Source: Saccharothrix sp.
Lineage (GTDB): Bacteria > Actinomycetota > Actinomycetes > Mycobacteriales > Pseudonocardiaceae
Assembly (NCBI RefSeq): GCF_031180885.1
Contig: NZ_JAPSLK010000004.1
Coordinates: 226,551-290,550, forward strand
Direction: 5' to 3'
Length of the DNA stretch: 64,000 nt
Shown here in pieces: positions 26,185 to 34,781 of this stretch (its first letter is position 1; every line of letters begins with the position of its first letter). The notes below the pieces were generated by a model that saw only the letters and a list, made by a program, of their open reading frames with translations, ran no database searches and had not been told where the DNA came from. Position numbers and translations under genes: made by a program.

Positions 26185-26346
26185 TCACATCGGCTGGCTC
26201 GGGTCCGGGCAGCAGCAGCACGAACTGCCACCCGAGCACGACCCGCCCGACGCCCCGGTCTCCGGGAGCGCCACGGCGTCGCGCATCGCGACGACCGCGA
26301 GGTCGTCGAGCGCCAACTCCTCGACGTCGAAAGTCAAGTCGAACAT
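26185..26346 (-). CDS. Thiopeptide precursor peptide 2 (LazA-like)
   Basis: 53 residues from ATG 26346, with aagggggtg about 10 bases upstream. The leader (FDVEELALDDLAVVAMRDAV, then ALPETGA) parallels precursor 1 residue by residue. The core starts at Ser33 as SGGSCSGGSSCCCC with follower PDPSQPM. Ser1 and Ser10 have the spacing that gives 26-membered rings in thiocillin-type thiopeptides, with a Cys right after Ser10. It is the first gene of the minus-strand operon, so its promoter lies upstream of 26346. Confidence 0.92.
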   Translation of the reverse strand: MFDLTFDVEELALDDLAVVAMRDAVALPETGASGGSCSGGSSCCCCPDPSQPM

Positions 26347-27668
26347 AGTGATTCACCCCCTTTCGCAAGCGCGGACTCTAAGGCAGTGGATCACTGGGCG
26401 GCAAGGCTTCGGGCTTATTCCGCATTGCCTGAAATCCGCTTGCGGGGTGAATTCGAGAACTCGTGTCAACAACCCCGAAGCGAGTGCCGTCCGGCGGTCG
26501 AGCGTGGTCGCCGCACGTGTTGTGTGCAGCGCAAACGGCGTAGTCGGCTTTCCGGGGTCGCGCTTCTGCGCGCCGGGTGGGCAAGGGTCGACCGATCGGC
26601 GCCTCCGCGCAGGCACGGCACGTCGGGTCCAATTCGGTATGCGTCACGCGTCCGCATTCGGTGTACTTCCGCTTGGCCCGGTCGAGGTATTTCCCGGTCG
26701 TGTCGGGCGGCACTCCCGCCCGGCACGCGGCCGAAGCCGGCGCATACCCGAGACCCGGCCCGCGACCATGGCGGCTGCCCGATGGACCCGCCTCGGCTCC
26801 TGTGCCCCGGAGCCTGCCGACCACATCGGACGGTGCGTGGTGCGGGCCGCAACGGTGCGTACTGCCGAACCCCTGGGGACGTCGAAACTCCGCACCACCA
26901 CCAACCGCGTCCCCGCCGAGAACCTCATCGCCGGCGAAGACGACCGCGACGGCCCCCGGGCCTCGACGACCACGCCACGGCGCAGTAAATCGATCATCGG
27001 CTGGAACATCGGCCGCACCGCCGTGGGGCACCGGTGCCTCCCGGGCCGCAATGGGGGTCGGGACCTGCGCCACAACTCGGCCGCCGTCGCGGGCGCGATC
27101 GGGGTCGGCGGCGCCGCCGTCGCGGACGAAACCCTTGTGCAGGACAAGGAAGCCGTGCTCAACGGTGTCCTCCATGCCTTGGGGCCGGCCTGGCCGATCA
27201 GGCCCCGAAGACCGTGCGTGACGTTCTCGCCCTCCCGATCACCCACCTGCGCGAGTCGGCGACGCACGCCACGTCGGCGGCCACCTGTACCACTCGGATC
27301 AGAGCCGAGGGGGCGACCTGCCGGCCGGCCGGCCTTCGCGGGTTTCCCGGGAGTTCCCGCCGGCGTCGCCTGATAACCGCTGGTCACCGGCGCGGTGTGC
27401 CGACTTCGAACGTCCGGGTCCTGCGCGCGGCCCCCGCGCCACCTTTTCCGGGAACCAATCACAAAGGCCCAAGGTGAATTCGGACGAACGGACTAGAACG
27501 ATCCAGCACATGCCTGCGGACTTCACACCTGCGTGAATTCGCCGGGCATTCATTTGAGACGCCGGCATACAGCCTTCTGACGGTTTCCAAAGGACCCGGA
27601 AACCCACCATCCTGGTCGAACCGCACATCCTTGCCGCCCTGCACGTTCCACGTCGGAAGGACCACACT
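26347..27668. other. 1.3 kb region without a convincing gene
   Basis: It holds the promoter region of the thiopeptide operon (minus strand, just above 26346) and the leader of the plus-strand operon at 27669 (ggaagga about 10 bases before its GTG). Short natural-looking pieces occur in different frames: minus strand KRKYTECGRVTHTELDPTC near 26660-26600, and plus strand NRVPAENLIAGEDDRDGPRA near 26905-26965. No frame is intact from start to stop. I read this as decayed genes between two clusters. Confidence 0.4.
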
Positions 27669-29246
27669 GTGCACGACGAGACCCTCGACTACCTGGTGGT
27701 CGGTGGCGGCCCCGCGGGCCTGCAACTCGGTCAGCTGCTCCGGGCGGCGGGCCACCGCTACCGGATTCTCGAAGGCGGACCCACCCCGGGCACCTTCTTC
27801 CGCACCTTTCCGCGCCACCGCAAGCTGATCTCCATCAACAAGGTGCACAACGGCACGTCCGACCCGGAGCTGAACCTCCGGATGGACTGGAACTCGCTGC
27901 TGTCCCCGGATCCGGAACTGCTGTTCCGCCGGTACAGCGAGCGGTACTTCCCGCACGCCGACGACCTCGTCCGCTACCTGGCCGACTTCGCCGAGGCGTT
28001 CGAACTCGACATCGCCTACGACACCCGGGTCGTGCGGATCCGGCGCGGCGACAACGGCTTCACCGCCACCGACCAGCACGGGCGGGAGCACCGCGGCGCG
28101 CGGCTGGTCGTGGCCACCGGGGTCAGCCTGCCCAACATCCCGGACATCCCCGGCGTCGAGAGCGCCGAGGACTACTCCACGGTGTCGGTGGACCCGCAGG
28201 ACTTCGTCGACCAGCGCGTCCTGATCATCGGCAAGGGCAACTCGGCGCTGGAGACCGCGGACAACCTGATCGAGACCGCGGCGGTGATCCACGTGGCCGG
28301 GCCGCACGCCATCAAGATGGCCTGGAACAGCCACTACGTCGGTCACCTGCGCGCGGTCAACAACAACTTCCTCGACACCTACCAGCTCAAGTCGCAGAAC
28401 GCCCTGCTGGACGGCCACGTGCTGTCGATCGAGAAGGACCAGGGCGGGTACCGCGTCCGGTTCAGCTTCTCCCGCGCCGACGAGTTCGTGAAGGAACTGC
28501 GCTACGACCGGGTCATCCTGTGCACCGGGTTCCGGTTCGACGCCTCGCCGTTCGGCGCCGGGTGCCGGCCCGAACTCGTGATCGACGACCGGTTCGCCGC
28601 GCTCACCCCGGCCTACGAGTCGGTCAACGTGCCGGGGCTGTACTTCGCGGGCACCCTGATGCAGCAGCGCGACTTCAAGAAGTCCACCGGCGGCTTCATC
28701 CACGGCTTCCGCTACGCGGTGCGCGCGCTGAGCCGCATCCTCGACGAGCGCCACCACGACCGGCCGTGGCCGCACCGGCCGGTCGCCCCGGAACCGGCCG
28801 CGCTCGCCGACGCCGTCGTGGCGCGGGTCAACCGGAGTTCGGCGCTGTGGCAGCAGTTCGGCGTCCTCGGGGACCTGCTCGTGGTGCCGCCCGGCGAGCC
28901 CGCCCGCTACCACGAGGAGGTGCCGGTCGAGTACGCCCACGGCAGCCCGATCACCCGGCAGGGCGACTACTTCACCGTCACCCTGGAGTACGGCCCCGAC
29001 CACGACAAGGTCGACCCGTTCGACATCACCGTGCGCCGGACGGCGCAGAACTCGGTCGAGGACGCCTTCGACGCCGCCTACCTGCACCCGGTGATCCGCC
29101 ACCACCGCGGCGGCGAACTGCTGGGCGCGCACCACCTGGCGGAGAACCTGGAGAACGAGTGGGACCACCCCGAGGTCCACCACGCCCCGCTCGCCGAGTT
29201 CTTCGCCCGCGCGCTGGACCGCCTGCCGAGCACCGCGGGGCGGTGA
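27669..29246 (+). CDS. FAD/NAD(P)-dependent flavin monooxygenase, FOXRED2-like
   Basis: 525 residues from GTG 27669. The FAD Rossmann motif VVGGGPAGLQLG lies at about residue 10. The second dinucleotide motif LIIGKGNSALETADNLIE is at about 190, followed by ATG-type turns (LVVATGV, ILCTGFRFDASPF). A C-terminal extension of about 140 residues is His-rich. Resemblance is to class B flavoprotein monooxygenases and the FOXRED2 family, so it probably oxygenates or oxidises a small amine or thiol-containing molecule. First gene of a five-gene operon with 4-base overlaps to the next. Confidence 0.82.
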   Translation: MHDETLDYLVVGGGPAGLQLGQLLRAAGHRYRILEGGPTPGTFFRTFPRHRKLISINKVHNGTSDPELNLRMDWNSLLSPDPELLFRRYSERYFPHADDLVRYLADFAEAFELDIAYDTRVVRIRRGDNGFTATDQHGREHRGARLVVATGVSLPNIPDIPGVESAEDYSTVSVDPQDFVDQRVLIIGKGNSALETADNLIETAAVIHVAGPHAIKMAWNSHYVGHLRAVNNNFLDTYQLKSQNALLDGHVLSIEKDQGGYRVRFSFSRADEFVKELRYDRVILCTGFRFDASPFGAGCRPELVIDDRFAALTPAYESVNVPGLYFAGTLMQQRDFKKSTGGFIHGFRYAVRALSRILDERHHDRPWPHRPVAPEPAALADAVVARVNRSSALWQQFGVLGDLLVVPPGEPARYHEEVPVEYAHGSPITRQGDYFTVTLEYGPDHDKVDPFDITVRRTAQNSVEDAFDAAYLHPVIRHHRGGELLGAHHLAENLENEWDHPEVHHAPLAEFFARALDRLPSTAGR

Positions 29247-30364
29247 CGGCCGTGGTGCTGTCCGTGCGGGACTTCGAGAAAGCCGCCCGCGCCACGCTGG
29301 ACCCGGTGTACGCCGACTTCATCGCCGGCGGGGCGCGGGACGAGATCACCGTGCGCGCCAACGAGGAGGCGTTCGGCAGGCTGCAACTGCTGCCGCGGGT
29401 GTTGCGCGGCAACACGGTCCGGGCGCTGGGCATCACCCTGTTCGGCGGCCGGGCGAGCACGCCGGTGCTGCTGTCGCCGACCGCGTTCCACAAACTGGTC
29501 ACCCCCGAGGGGGAACTGGCCACCGCTCGGGCCGCCGCGGCGGCGGGCGCGATCATGGTCGTGAGCATGGCGTCCACCGTGGCGGTGGGCGAGATCGCCG
29601 AGGCCGCGCGGCGGGCCTGCGAGGGCGCGGACCCGCCGCCGCTGTGGTTCCAGCTCTACCTCCAACCCGACCTGGAGATCACCGAGACGCTGGTGCGGCG
29701 GGCCACCGACGCCGGGTGCAGCGCCCTGGTGGTCACCGTGGACTCGGCCGTGCTGGGCGCCGGCGAGCGCAACCGGCGCAACGGCTTCCACGACCTGCCG
29801 CCGGGGCTGCGCTGCGAGAACCTGGTCGACCTGCGCGACGGGGAGATCGGGCACGTGCGGCAGATCGCCATGTCCGCGGAGTTCACCTGGGAGCACGTCG
29901 ACTGGCTGCGCCGGATCACCGACCTGCCGATCCTGCTCAAGGGCGTGCTGCACCCCGACGACGTGCGGCTGGCCGTGCGCCACGGCGTGGACGGGCTGGT
30001 GCTGTCCAACCACGGCGGCCGGCAACTGGACACCGTGCCGGCCACGCTGGAGCTGCTGCCGGAGATCGCCGCCGCGGTCGAGGGCCGGATCCCCATCGTG
30101 CTGGACGGCGGGGTGCGGCGCGGCACCGACGTGGTCAAGGCGCTGGCGCTCGGCGCCGCCGCCGTGGGGATCGGCCGCCCCGTCATGTGGGCGCTGGCGG
30201 AGAGCGGGGAGAAGGGCGTGCGGCGGCTGCTGGAGCTGTTGCGCGACGAACTCGACGACGCGCTGGCGCTGTGCGGTGCGTCCGGTGTCGCCGACCTGAC
30301 GCCGGAACTGGTCCGGTTCCCGTCGTGGGGACCGCCGCCCGGGCTCGGCGAGGTGGTCCCGTGA
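29243..30364 (+). CDS. FMN-dependent alpha-hydroxy acid oxidase
   Basis: 373 residues from GTG 29243 in a GTGA overlap. Family motifs are present: LLSPTAFHKLVTPEGELATA, WFQLYLQPD, VTVDSAVLGAGERNRRNG, ILLKGVLHPDDV, the catalytic-base block LSNHGGRQLDT, and the FMN phosphate site DGGVRRGTDVVKALALGA. The family (lactate, glycolate and mandelate oxidases or dehydrogenases) turns 2-hydroxy acids into 2-oxo acids. A ThDP-dependent enzyme at the end of this operon could use the 2-oxo acid. Confidence 0.92.
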   Translation: MTAVVLSVRDFEKAARATLDPVYADFIAGGARDEITVRANEEAFGRLQLLPRVLRGNTVRALGITLFGGRASTPVLLSPTAFHKLVTPEGELATARAAAAAGAIMVVSMASTVAVGEIAEAARRACEGADPPPLWFQLYLQPDLEITETLVRRATDAGCSALVVTVDSAVLGAGERNRRNGFHDLPPGLRCENLVDLRDGEIGHVRQIAMSAEFTWEHVDWLRRITDLPILLKGVLHPDDVRLAVRHGVDGLVLSNHGGRQLDTVPATLELLPEIAAAVEGRIPIVLDGGVRRGTDVVKALALGAAAVGIGRPVMWALAESGEKGVRRLLELLRDELDDALALCGASGVADLTPELVRFPSWGPPPGLGEVVP

Positions 30365-31761
30365 GCCTCACCGGGTGGTCGGTCGTCGGGGTGGTCGCGG
30401 TGCTGGTGGTCAGCCTGCCGCATTGGCTGCCGCGCGTGGTGGTCGCGCTGCGGGTGCGGATCTTCACGTGGGTCAACGGGGAGGAGGGGGTCGCCGCACC
30501 GGGGCCGGAAGTGCCCGTCGAGGAGTTCCGGCAGGTGTACGGGCACCCGTCCGCGAACGGCCGCAGCCGGGGCGCCGCGCTGTCCGACCTGTTCTGGTAC
30601 TGGCTCTCGCCCGGCGCCGAGGTGCACCAGGAGCACCTGGAACCCGGCCCCCGCTACGAGGACGTGGCCAGGACGACCCGCCGGATCCTCGCCGGACTGA
30701 GTCGTCCACAGTGGACGGAACTGGTCGCCGCGAGCACCCGGCGGGTGCTCGACGAACTCGACGACCGGCCCGGCGGGTCCCGCGTGCGCAAGGTCAGGCT
30801 GCGCGACCTGATGATGCCGATCTGGGCCGAGGTCTACCACGAGGTGGTCTTCCGCGAGCGGTGTCCGCGGCACGTCCGGGACCTGATCACCGGCAACGCC
30901 GACGACGTGGTCAACTCGCTGAAGTGCACCAGCCTGCGGCACATGGACCGGCGCGACCGCCTCACCGCCCACCTGCGGGACCGGGTGGCGAACGACCCGC
31001 CGCCCGTGCCGCTGCCGGCCACGCTCACCGAGCGGGAGCAGGCCTACTACCTGCAAGGCACGTTCTTCAACACCGCCGTGGTGCAGATGTCGGAGGCGAT
31101 GGCCCACCTGCTGCTGGCCGTCGCCACGCACCGGCCGGTGCGGGAACACCTGCTCGCGCACCCGGAGGACACCGACTACCTGGAGCGCGTCATCGACGAG
31201 ACGCTGCTGCACTTCCCGCTGTTCGGCGTGGCCCACCGGATCACCACCGGGGAGATCGCCCGCGCGGGGCGGACCCCCGTCCCGCCGGGTTCGGTGCTGC
31301 TGTTCCACTACCCCGAGTACCAGCGGTCGGGGGCCGTCGACCATCGGCGGTTCGACCCGGACCGGTGGCGGTCGCCGGACACCAGGCCCACCACGTTCAT
31401 CCCGTTCGGGGTGACCGCCAACCGGCCCTGCCCCGCCCGCGGCTTCGCCGTGCTGACCATGCGGGTCGTGGCGCAGGAGGTGCTGCGGCGCTACCGGCCG
31501 GAGTCCACGGCCGAGCACACCCGGTCGCTGCCCAGCCGCGGACCCTGCCTGCTGGTCCCGCGCGCCGGCGCGAACGCCCGGGGCCTGCGCGCCAGGCTGG
31601 CGTTGCTGCGGCTGGGCGACCTGTGGGCCGGCATCCCGCGCAGCCTGGTGCAACTCGCCCTGGGCACCTACATGGTGTGGGACGCCCGGCGGCTGGGCCT
31701 GTGCCGCAACCACTTCGCCTCGACGGGCGGCGCCGAGCCGTCCGTCGTCGGCGGCCGGTGA
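30361..31761 (+). CDS. Cytochrome P450 with membrane anchor and altered motifs
   Basis: 466 residues from GTG 30361. The N-terminal hydrophobic helix (VVGVVAVLVVSLPHWL) is unusual for bacterial P450s. The K-helix reads DETLLHFPLFGVAHR, so the conserved ExxR has Leu instead of Arg. The heme loop reads FIPFGVTANRPCPARGF, with the ligand Cys but one extra residue between FG and Cys. A C-terminal tail of about 60 residues includes another hydrophobic stretch. Substrate unknown; the operon suggests oxidation of a hydroxy-acid-derived compound. Loss of the ExxR Arg may mean non-monooxygenase chemistry. Confidence 0.85.
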   Translation: MSLTGWSVVGVVAVLVVSLPHWLPRVVVALRVRIFTWVNGEEGVAAPGPEVPVEEFRQVYGHPSANGRSRGAALSDLFWYWLSPGAEVHQEHLEPGPRYEDVARTTRRILAGLSRPQWTELVAASTRRVLDELDDRPGGSRVRKVRLRDLMMPIWAEVYHEVVFRERCPRHVRDLITGNADDVVNSLKCTSLRHMDRRDRLTAHLRDRVANDPPPVPLPATLTEREQAYYLQGTFFNTAVVQMSEAMAHLLLAVATHRPVREHLLAHPEDTDYLERVIDETLLHFPLFGVAHRITTGEIARAGRTPVPPGSVLLFHYPEYQRSGAVDHRRFDPDRWRSPDTRPTTFIPFGVTANRPCPARGFAVLTMRVVAQEVLRRYRPESTAEHTRSLPSRGPCLLVPRAGANARGLRARLALLRLGDLWAGIPRSLVQLALGTYMVWDARRLGLCRNHFASTGGAEPSVVGGR

Positions 31762-31774
31762 GAGGGGCGGGACG

Positions 31775-33043
31775 ATGACTCCGGTGCAACTGGCCCCCGC
31801 GTTCTTCCTCGCCGTCGTGGTGATCCTGCTGACGTGCCGGGTGGTCGTGCTGGTGACCGGCCGCTTCGGCCAGCCGCCGGTGGTCGGCGAGATGATCGCG
31901 GGCGTGCTGCTCGGCCCGTCGCTGTTCGGGCTGCTCGCGCCCGGCGTGTCGGCGGCGGTGTTCCCGCCGCAGCTCAAGCCCGTGCTGTACGTGGCGAGCC
32001 AGATCGGCCTGGTGGTCCTGATGTTCCGGGCCGGGTACGAGTTCCGGGCGCACGCCGGCCGGAAGCTGATCGGCACCGCGGCGGTGGTCTCCGCGGCCGG
32101 GGCGCTGGTCCCGCTGGTGCTGGGCGTCGCCCTGACCTTCGTGGCGCACGGCCGTGTCGACGTGTTCGTCGACGGCGTCTCGGTGTGGGTGACCGCGGCG
32201 TTCGTGGGCGTGACGCTGGCGGTCACCGCCTTCCCGATGCTGGTCCGCATCATCACCGAACGCGGGCTGACCGGGTCCAGGTACGGGTCGCTGGCCCTGG
32301 CGTCGGGAGCGGTCGACGACGCCGTGGCCTGGATCCTGCTCGCCGGCGTGCTGAGCGCGGCCTCGGGGGAGCCGGGGCCGATCCTCACCGCGGTGGGCGG
32401 TTCCGTGCTGTTCCTGGCGGTGCTGGCCCTGCCGGGGCGCCGGGTCCTCGCGTGGATCGTGACGCGGCCCGGCTTCACCGACGAGACGAGGCTGCTGCTG
32501 ACCGTCGCCGTGCTGTTCTCCGGCGCGTGGTTCACCGACGTCATCGAGCTGTACGCGGTGTTCGGGGCGTTCTGCGTCGGCATGGCCATGCCGCGCCACG
32601 AGGCGTCCGAACGCGTGGTGCGCACCACGCAGGCGATGACGCAGGTGGTGCTGGTGCCGCTGTTCTTCGCCTACTCCGGCCTCAACACCCGCTTCGACGT
32701 GTTCGCGGACCCGGCGGTGATGGCGTTCGCCGCGGCGGCCGTCGTGCTCGCCGTGATCGGCAAGTTCGGCGGCTGCTGGGCGGCGGCCCGGCTGTGCCGG
32801 GAACCGGCGTCGGTGGCGGTCCGGGTCGGCACGCTGATGAACGCGCGCGGCCTCATGCAGCTCATCGCGCTCAACATCGGGTTGCAGGCCGGGATCGTCG
32901 GCCCGGAGATGTTCACCGCGTTGGTGCTGGTGGCGCTGGTGACCACGGTGATGACGGTGCCGGTGCTCGACTGGCTGGACCGCCGGGAGGCCCGCGCGGC
33001 CGAGGTCGGGAGCGCTCCGGAGGTCGTGGCGAAGTGGCCGTGA
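31775..33043 (+). CDS. Cation/proton antiporter, CPA2 family
   Basis: 422 residues with about 12 membrane segments. Typical CPA2 pieces are GQPPVVGEMIAGVLLGPSLFG, LMFRAGYEF, the ion-binding DD in LASGAVDDAVAWILL, and GTLMNARGLMQLIALNIGLQ. It sits inside a biosynthetic operon, 13 bases after the P450 and overlapping the ThDP gene by 4. An antiporter here may serve self-protection, pH balance or product export. Confidence 0.92.
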   Translation: MTPVQLAPAFFLAVVVILLTCRVVVLVTGRFGQPPVVGEMIAGVLLGPSLFGLLAPGVSAAVFPPQLKPVLYVASQIGLVVLMFRAGYEFRAHAGRKLIGTAAVVSAAGALVPLVLGVALTFVAHGRVDVFVDGVSVWVTAAFVGVTLAVTAFPMLVRIITERGLTGSRYGSLALASGAVDDAVAWILLAGVLSAASGEPGPILTAVGGSVLFLAVLALPGRRVLAWIVTRPGFTDETRLLLTVAVLFSGAWFTDVIELYAVFGAFCVGMAMPRHEASERVVRTTQAMTQVVLVPLFFAYSGLNTRFDVFADPAVMAFAAAAVVLAVIGKFGGCWAAARLCREPASVAVRVGTLMNARGLMQLIALNIGLQAGIVGPEMFTALVLVALVTTVMTVPVLDWLDRREARAAEVGSAPEVVAKWP

Positions 33044-34671
33044 GTGGCGCGGAAGCCCTTGTCGCGCAACTGGAACGGGAAGGGGTCCGGCACGTCTTCG
33101 GCGTGCCGGGCGTCCAACTCGACCACGTGCTGGACGCGCTGGCCCGGTCGCGCGGGCGGATCGAGTACATCGCCGCCCGGCACGAGCAGGGGGCGGCGCA
33201 CATGGCGGAGGCGTACGCCCGGACGACGGGACGCCCCGGTGTCTGCCTGGTGGTCCCCGGACCCGGTGTGCTCAACGCGCTGCCCGCCGTGGCCACCGGC
33301 TACGCCTGCTCGTCGCCGATGCTGTTGGTGGCGGCCGACCTGCCGTCCACACTGGCCGGTCGGGGGTTGGGCATGTTGCACGAACTGCCCGACCAGGGCG
33401 GCGTGCTGGCCGCGGTCACCAAGTGGTCGGGGCGGGCCGAGGCGCCGGAGCGCGTCCCGGACCTGGTGCGCGAGGCGGTGCGGCGGTCGCGGTCGGGCCG
33501 GCCGCGACCGGTGGCCCTGACGATCCCGGCGGACGTCCTGGCCGCCAGGGCCGCGGCTCGGCCCTTGGTCACCGATGTCCCGGACATGCACGCATCCCCG
33601 GGCACGTCCACTGTGGACGACATCGCCGCCGTGCTGCGCGCCGCCCGGCGTCCGCTGATCTACGCGGGCGGTGGCGTGCAGGCGGCACGGGCCGCCGCCG
33701 CGCTGACCGCGCTGGCCGAGGCGTTGTCCGCGCCGGTGGTGACCAGCCGCAACGCGGGCGGCGTGATCCCCGCCCGCCACCCGCTGGCCTTCACCAGCCT
33801 CGCCGCGCCGAGGCTGCTGCCGAACGCGGACGCGGTGCTGGTGGTGGGCAGCCGCTTCGTCACCCCGCGCGGCACCGCGCCGCCCACCGCGCCGGGCGCG
33901 ACCGTCATCCTGGTCAACGCGGACCCGGCCGACCTGGGGCCGCCCCGCCCGGCCGGGCTCACCCTGTGCGCCGACGCCCGCACGGCGCTGGAGGACATCC
34001 GGGCCGCCCTGCCGGGTCCCGGCGAACCGGCGTGGGATCCCGGCGAGTTGGCCGAGGTGCGGGCGTGGTGCGACCGCCGGGTCCGGGCCGTGGAGCCCCA
34101 GTGGTCGTACGTGCGGGCGCTGCGCGAGGCGATCCCCGAGGACGGGATCCTGGTCAACGAGCTGACCCAGGTCGGCTACCTGGCCGCCGTCGGCTACCCC
34201 GTCCACCGGCCGGGCACGTTCCTCACCCCCGGCTACCAGGGCACCCTCGGCTACGGCTACCCGTCGGCGCTGGGGGTGAAGGTGGGCAACCCGGACCGCG
34301 AGGTCGTCTCGATCAACGGCGACGGCGGTTTCTGCTGGAACGTCCAGGAGTTGGCGACGGCGCGGAAGTACGGCATCGGCGTCACCGCCGTGGTCTTCAA
34401 CGACAACGCCTACGGCAACGTCAAGCGCATCCAGGCGGACGAGTTCGAGGGCCGCTTCATCGGCAGCGACCTGGCCAGCCCGGACTTCGTGCGCCTGGCG
34501 GAGTCGTTCGGCGTGCCCGCCGTGCGGGCCACGACCCCGGACGCGCTCGCGGGAGCGCTCAAGGAGTCGTTCAGCGAACCGGGTCCGTCGCTGATCGAGG
34601 TCCCCGTGGGCGAGATGCCCAGCGTGTGGCCGCTGCTGCTGGGCGGAACCCCCGGCTCGGTCCGCGCCTGA
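33040..34671 (+). CDS. ThDP-dependent decarboxylase/synthase family enzyme
   Basis: 543 residues from GTG 33040. The N-terminal domain has GVRHVFGVPGVQLDHVLDAL and the catalytic Glu in ARHEQGAAHMAEAYAR. The middle domain is acetolactate-synthase-like. The ThDP/Mg site reads NGDGGFCWNVQELATARKYG, then VFNDNAYGNV. It resembles acetolactate synthase, benzoylformate decarboxylase and 2-hydroxyacyl-CoA lyase, and the motifs alone do not decide between them. With a 2-hydroxy acid oxidase in the same operon, 2-oxo acid decarboxylation or carboligation is a fair inference. Confidence 0.88.
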   Translation: MSGAEALVAQLEREGVRHVFGVPGVQLDHVLDALARSRGRIEYIAARHEQGAAHMAEAYARTTGRPGVCLVVPGPGVLNALPAVATGYACSSPMLLVAADLPSTLAGRGLGMLHELPDQGGVLAAVTKWSGRAEAPERVPDLVREAVRRSRSGRPRPVALTIPADVLAARAAARPLVTDVPDMHASPGTSTVDDIAAVLRAARRPLIYAGGGVQAARAAAALTALAEALSAPVVTSRNAGGVIPARHPLAFTSLAAPRLLPNADAVLVVGSRFVTPRGTAPPTAPGATVILVNADPADLGPPRPAGLTLCADARTALEDIRAALPGPGEPAWDPGELAEVRAWCDRRVRAVEPQWSYVRALREAIPEDGILVNELTQVGYLAAVGYPVHRPGTFLTPGYQGTLGYGYPSALGVKVGNPDREVVSINGDGGFCWNVQELATARKYGIGVTAVVFNDNAYGNVKRIQADEFEGRFIGSDLASPDFVRLAESFGVPAVRATTPDALAGALKESFSEPGPSLIEVPVGEMPSVWPLLLGGTPGSVRA

Positions 34672-34781
34672 GTCCGCCCGGCGCGCCGGCGCATTACCAA
34701 CTCCTTACCGGATCGGAAAATCAGTCACAGGGGGCGCTACGTTCGCGTCGCATGATCGTCACCCAGGCGGAAGGAGTCGGT

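Noticed and set aside
25920..26346. Lanthipeptide or plain LAP precursor interpretation
   Set aside because: Split LanB together with a pyridine-synthase-like protein, the elimination-dehydrogenase fusion and LazA-like leaders point to a thiopeptide; no LanC or LanM gene is present.
26578..27221. Open plus-strand frame in the 26.3-27.7 kb gap
   Set aside because: Composition drifts between coding-like and random, no ribosome site, and no domain is recognised.
29656..32628. Open minus-strand frame of about 990 codons over the P450 and antiporter
   Set aside because: Crosses three well-supported plus-strand genes and has low-complexity composition; typical high-GC shadow.
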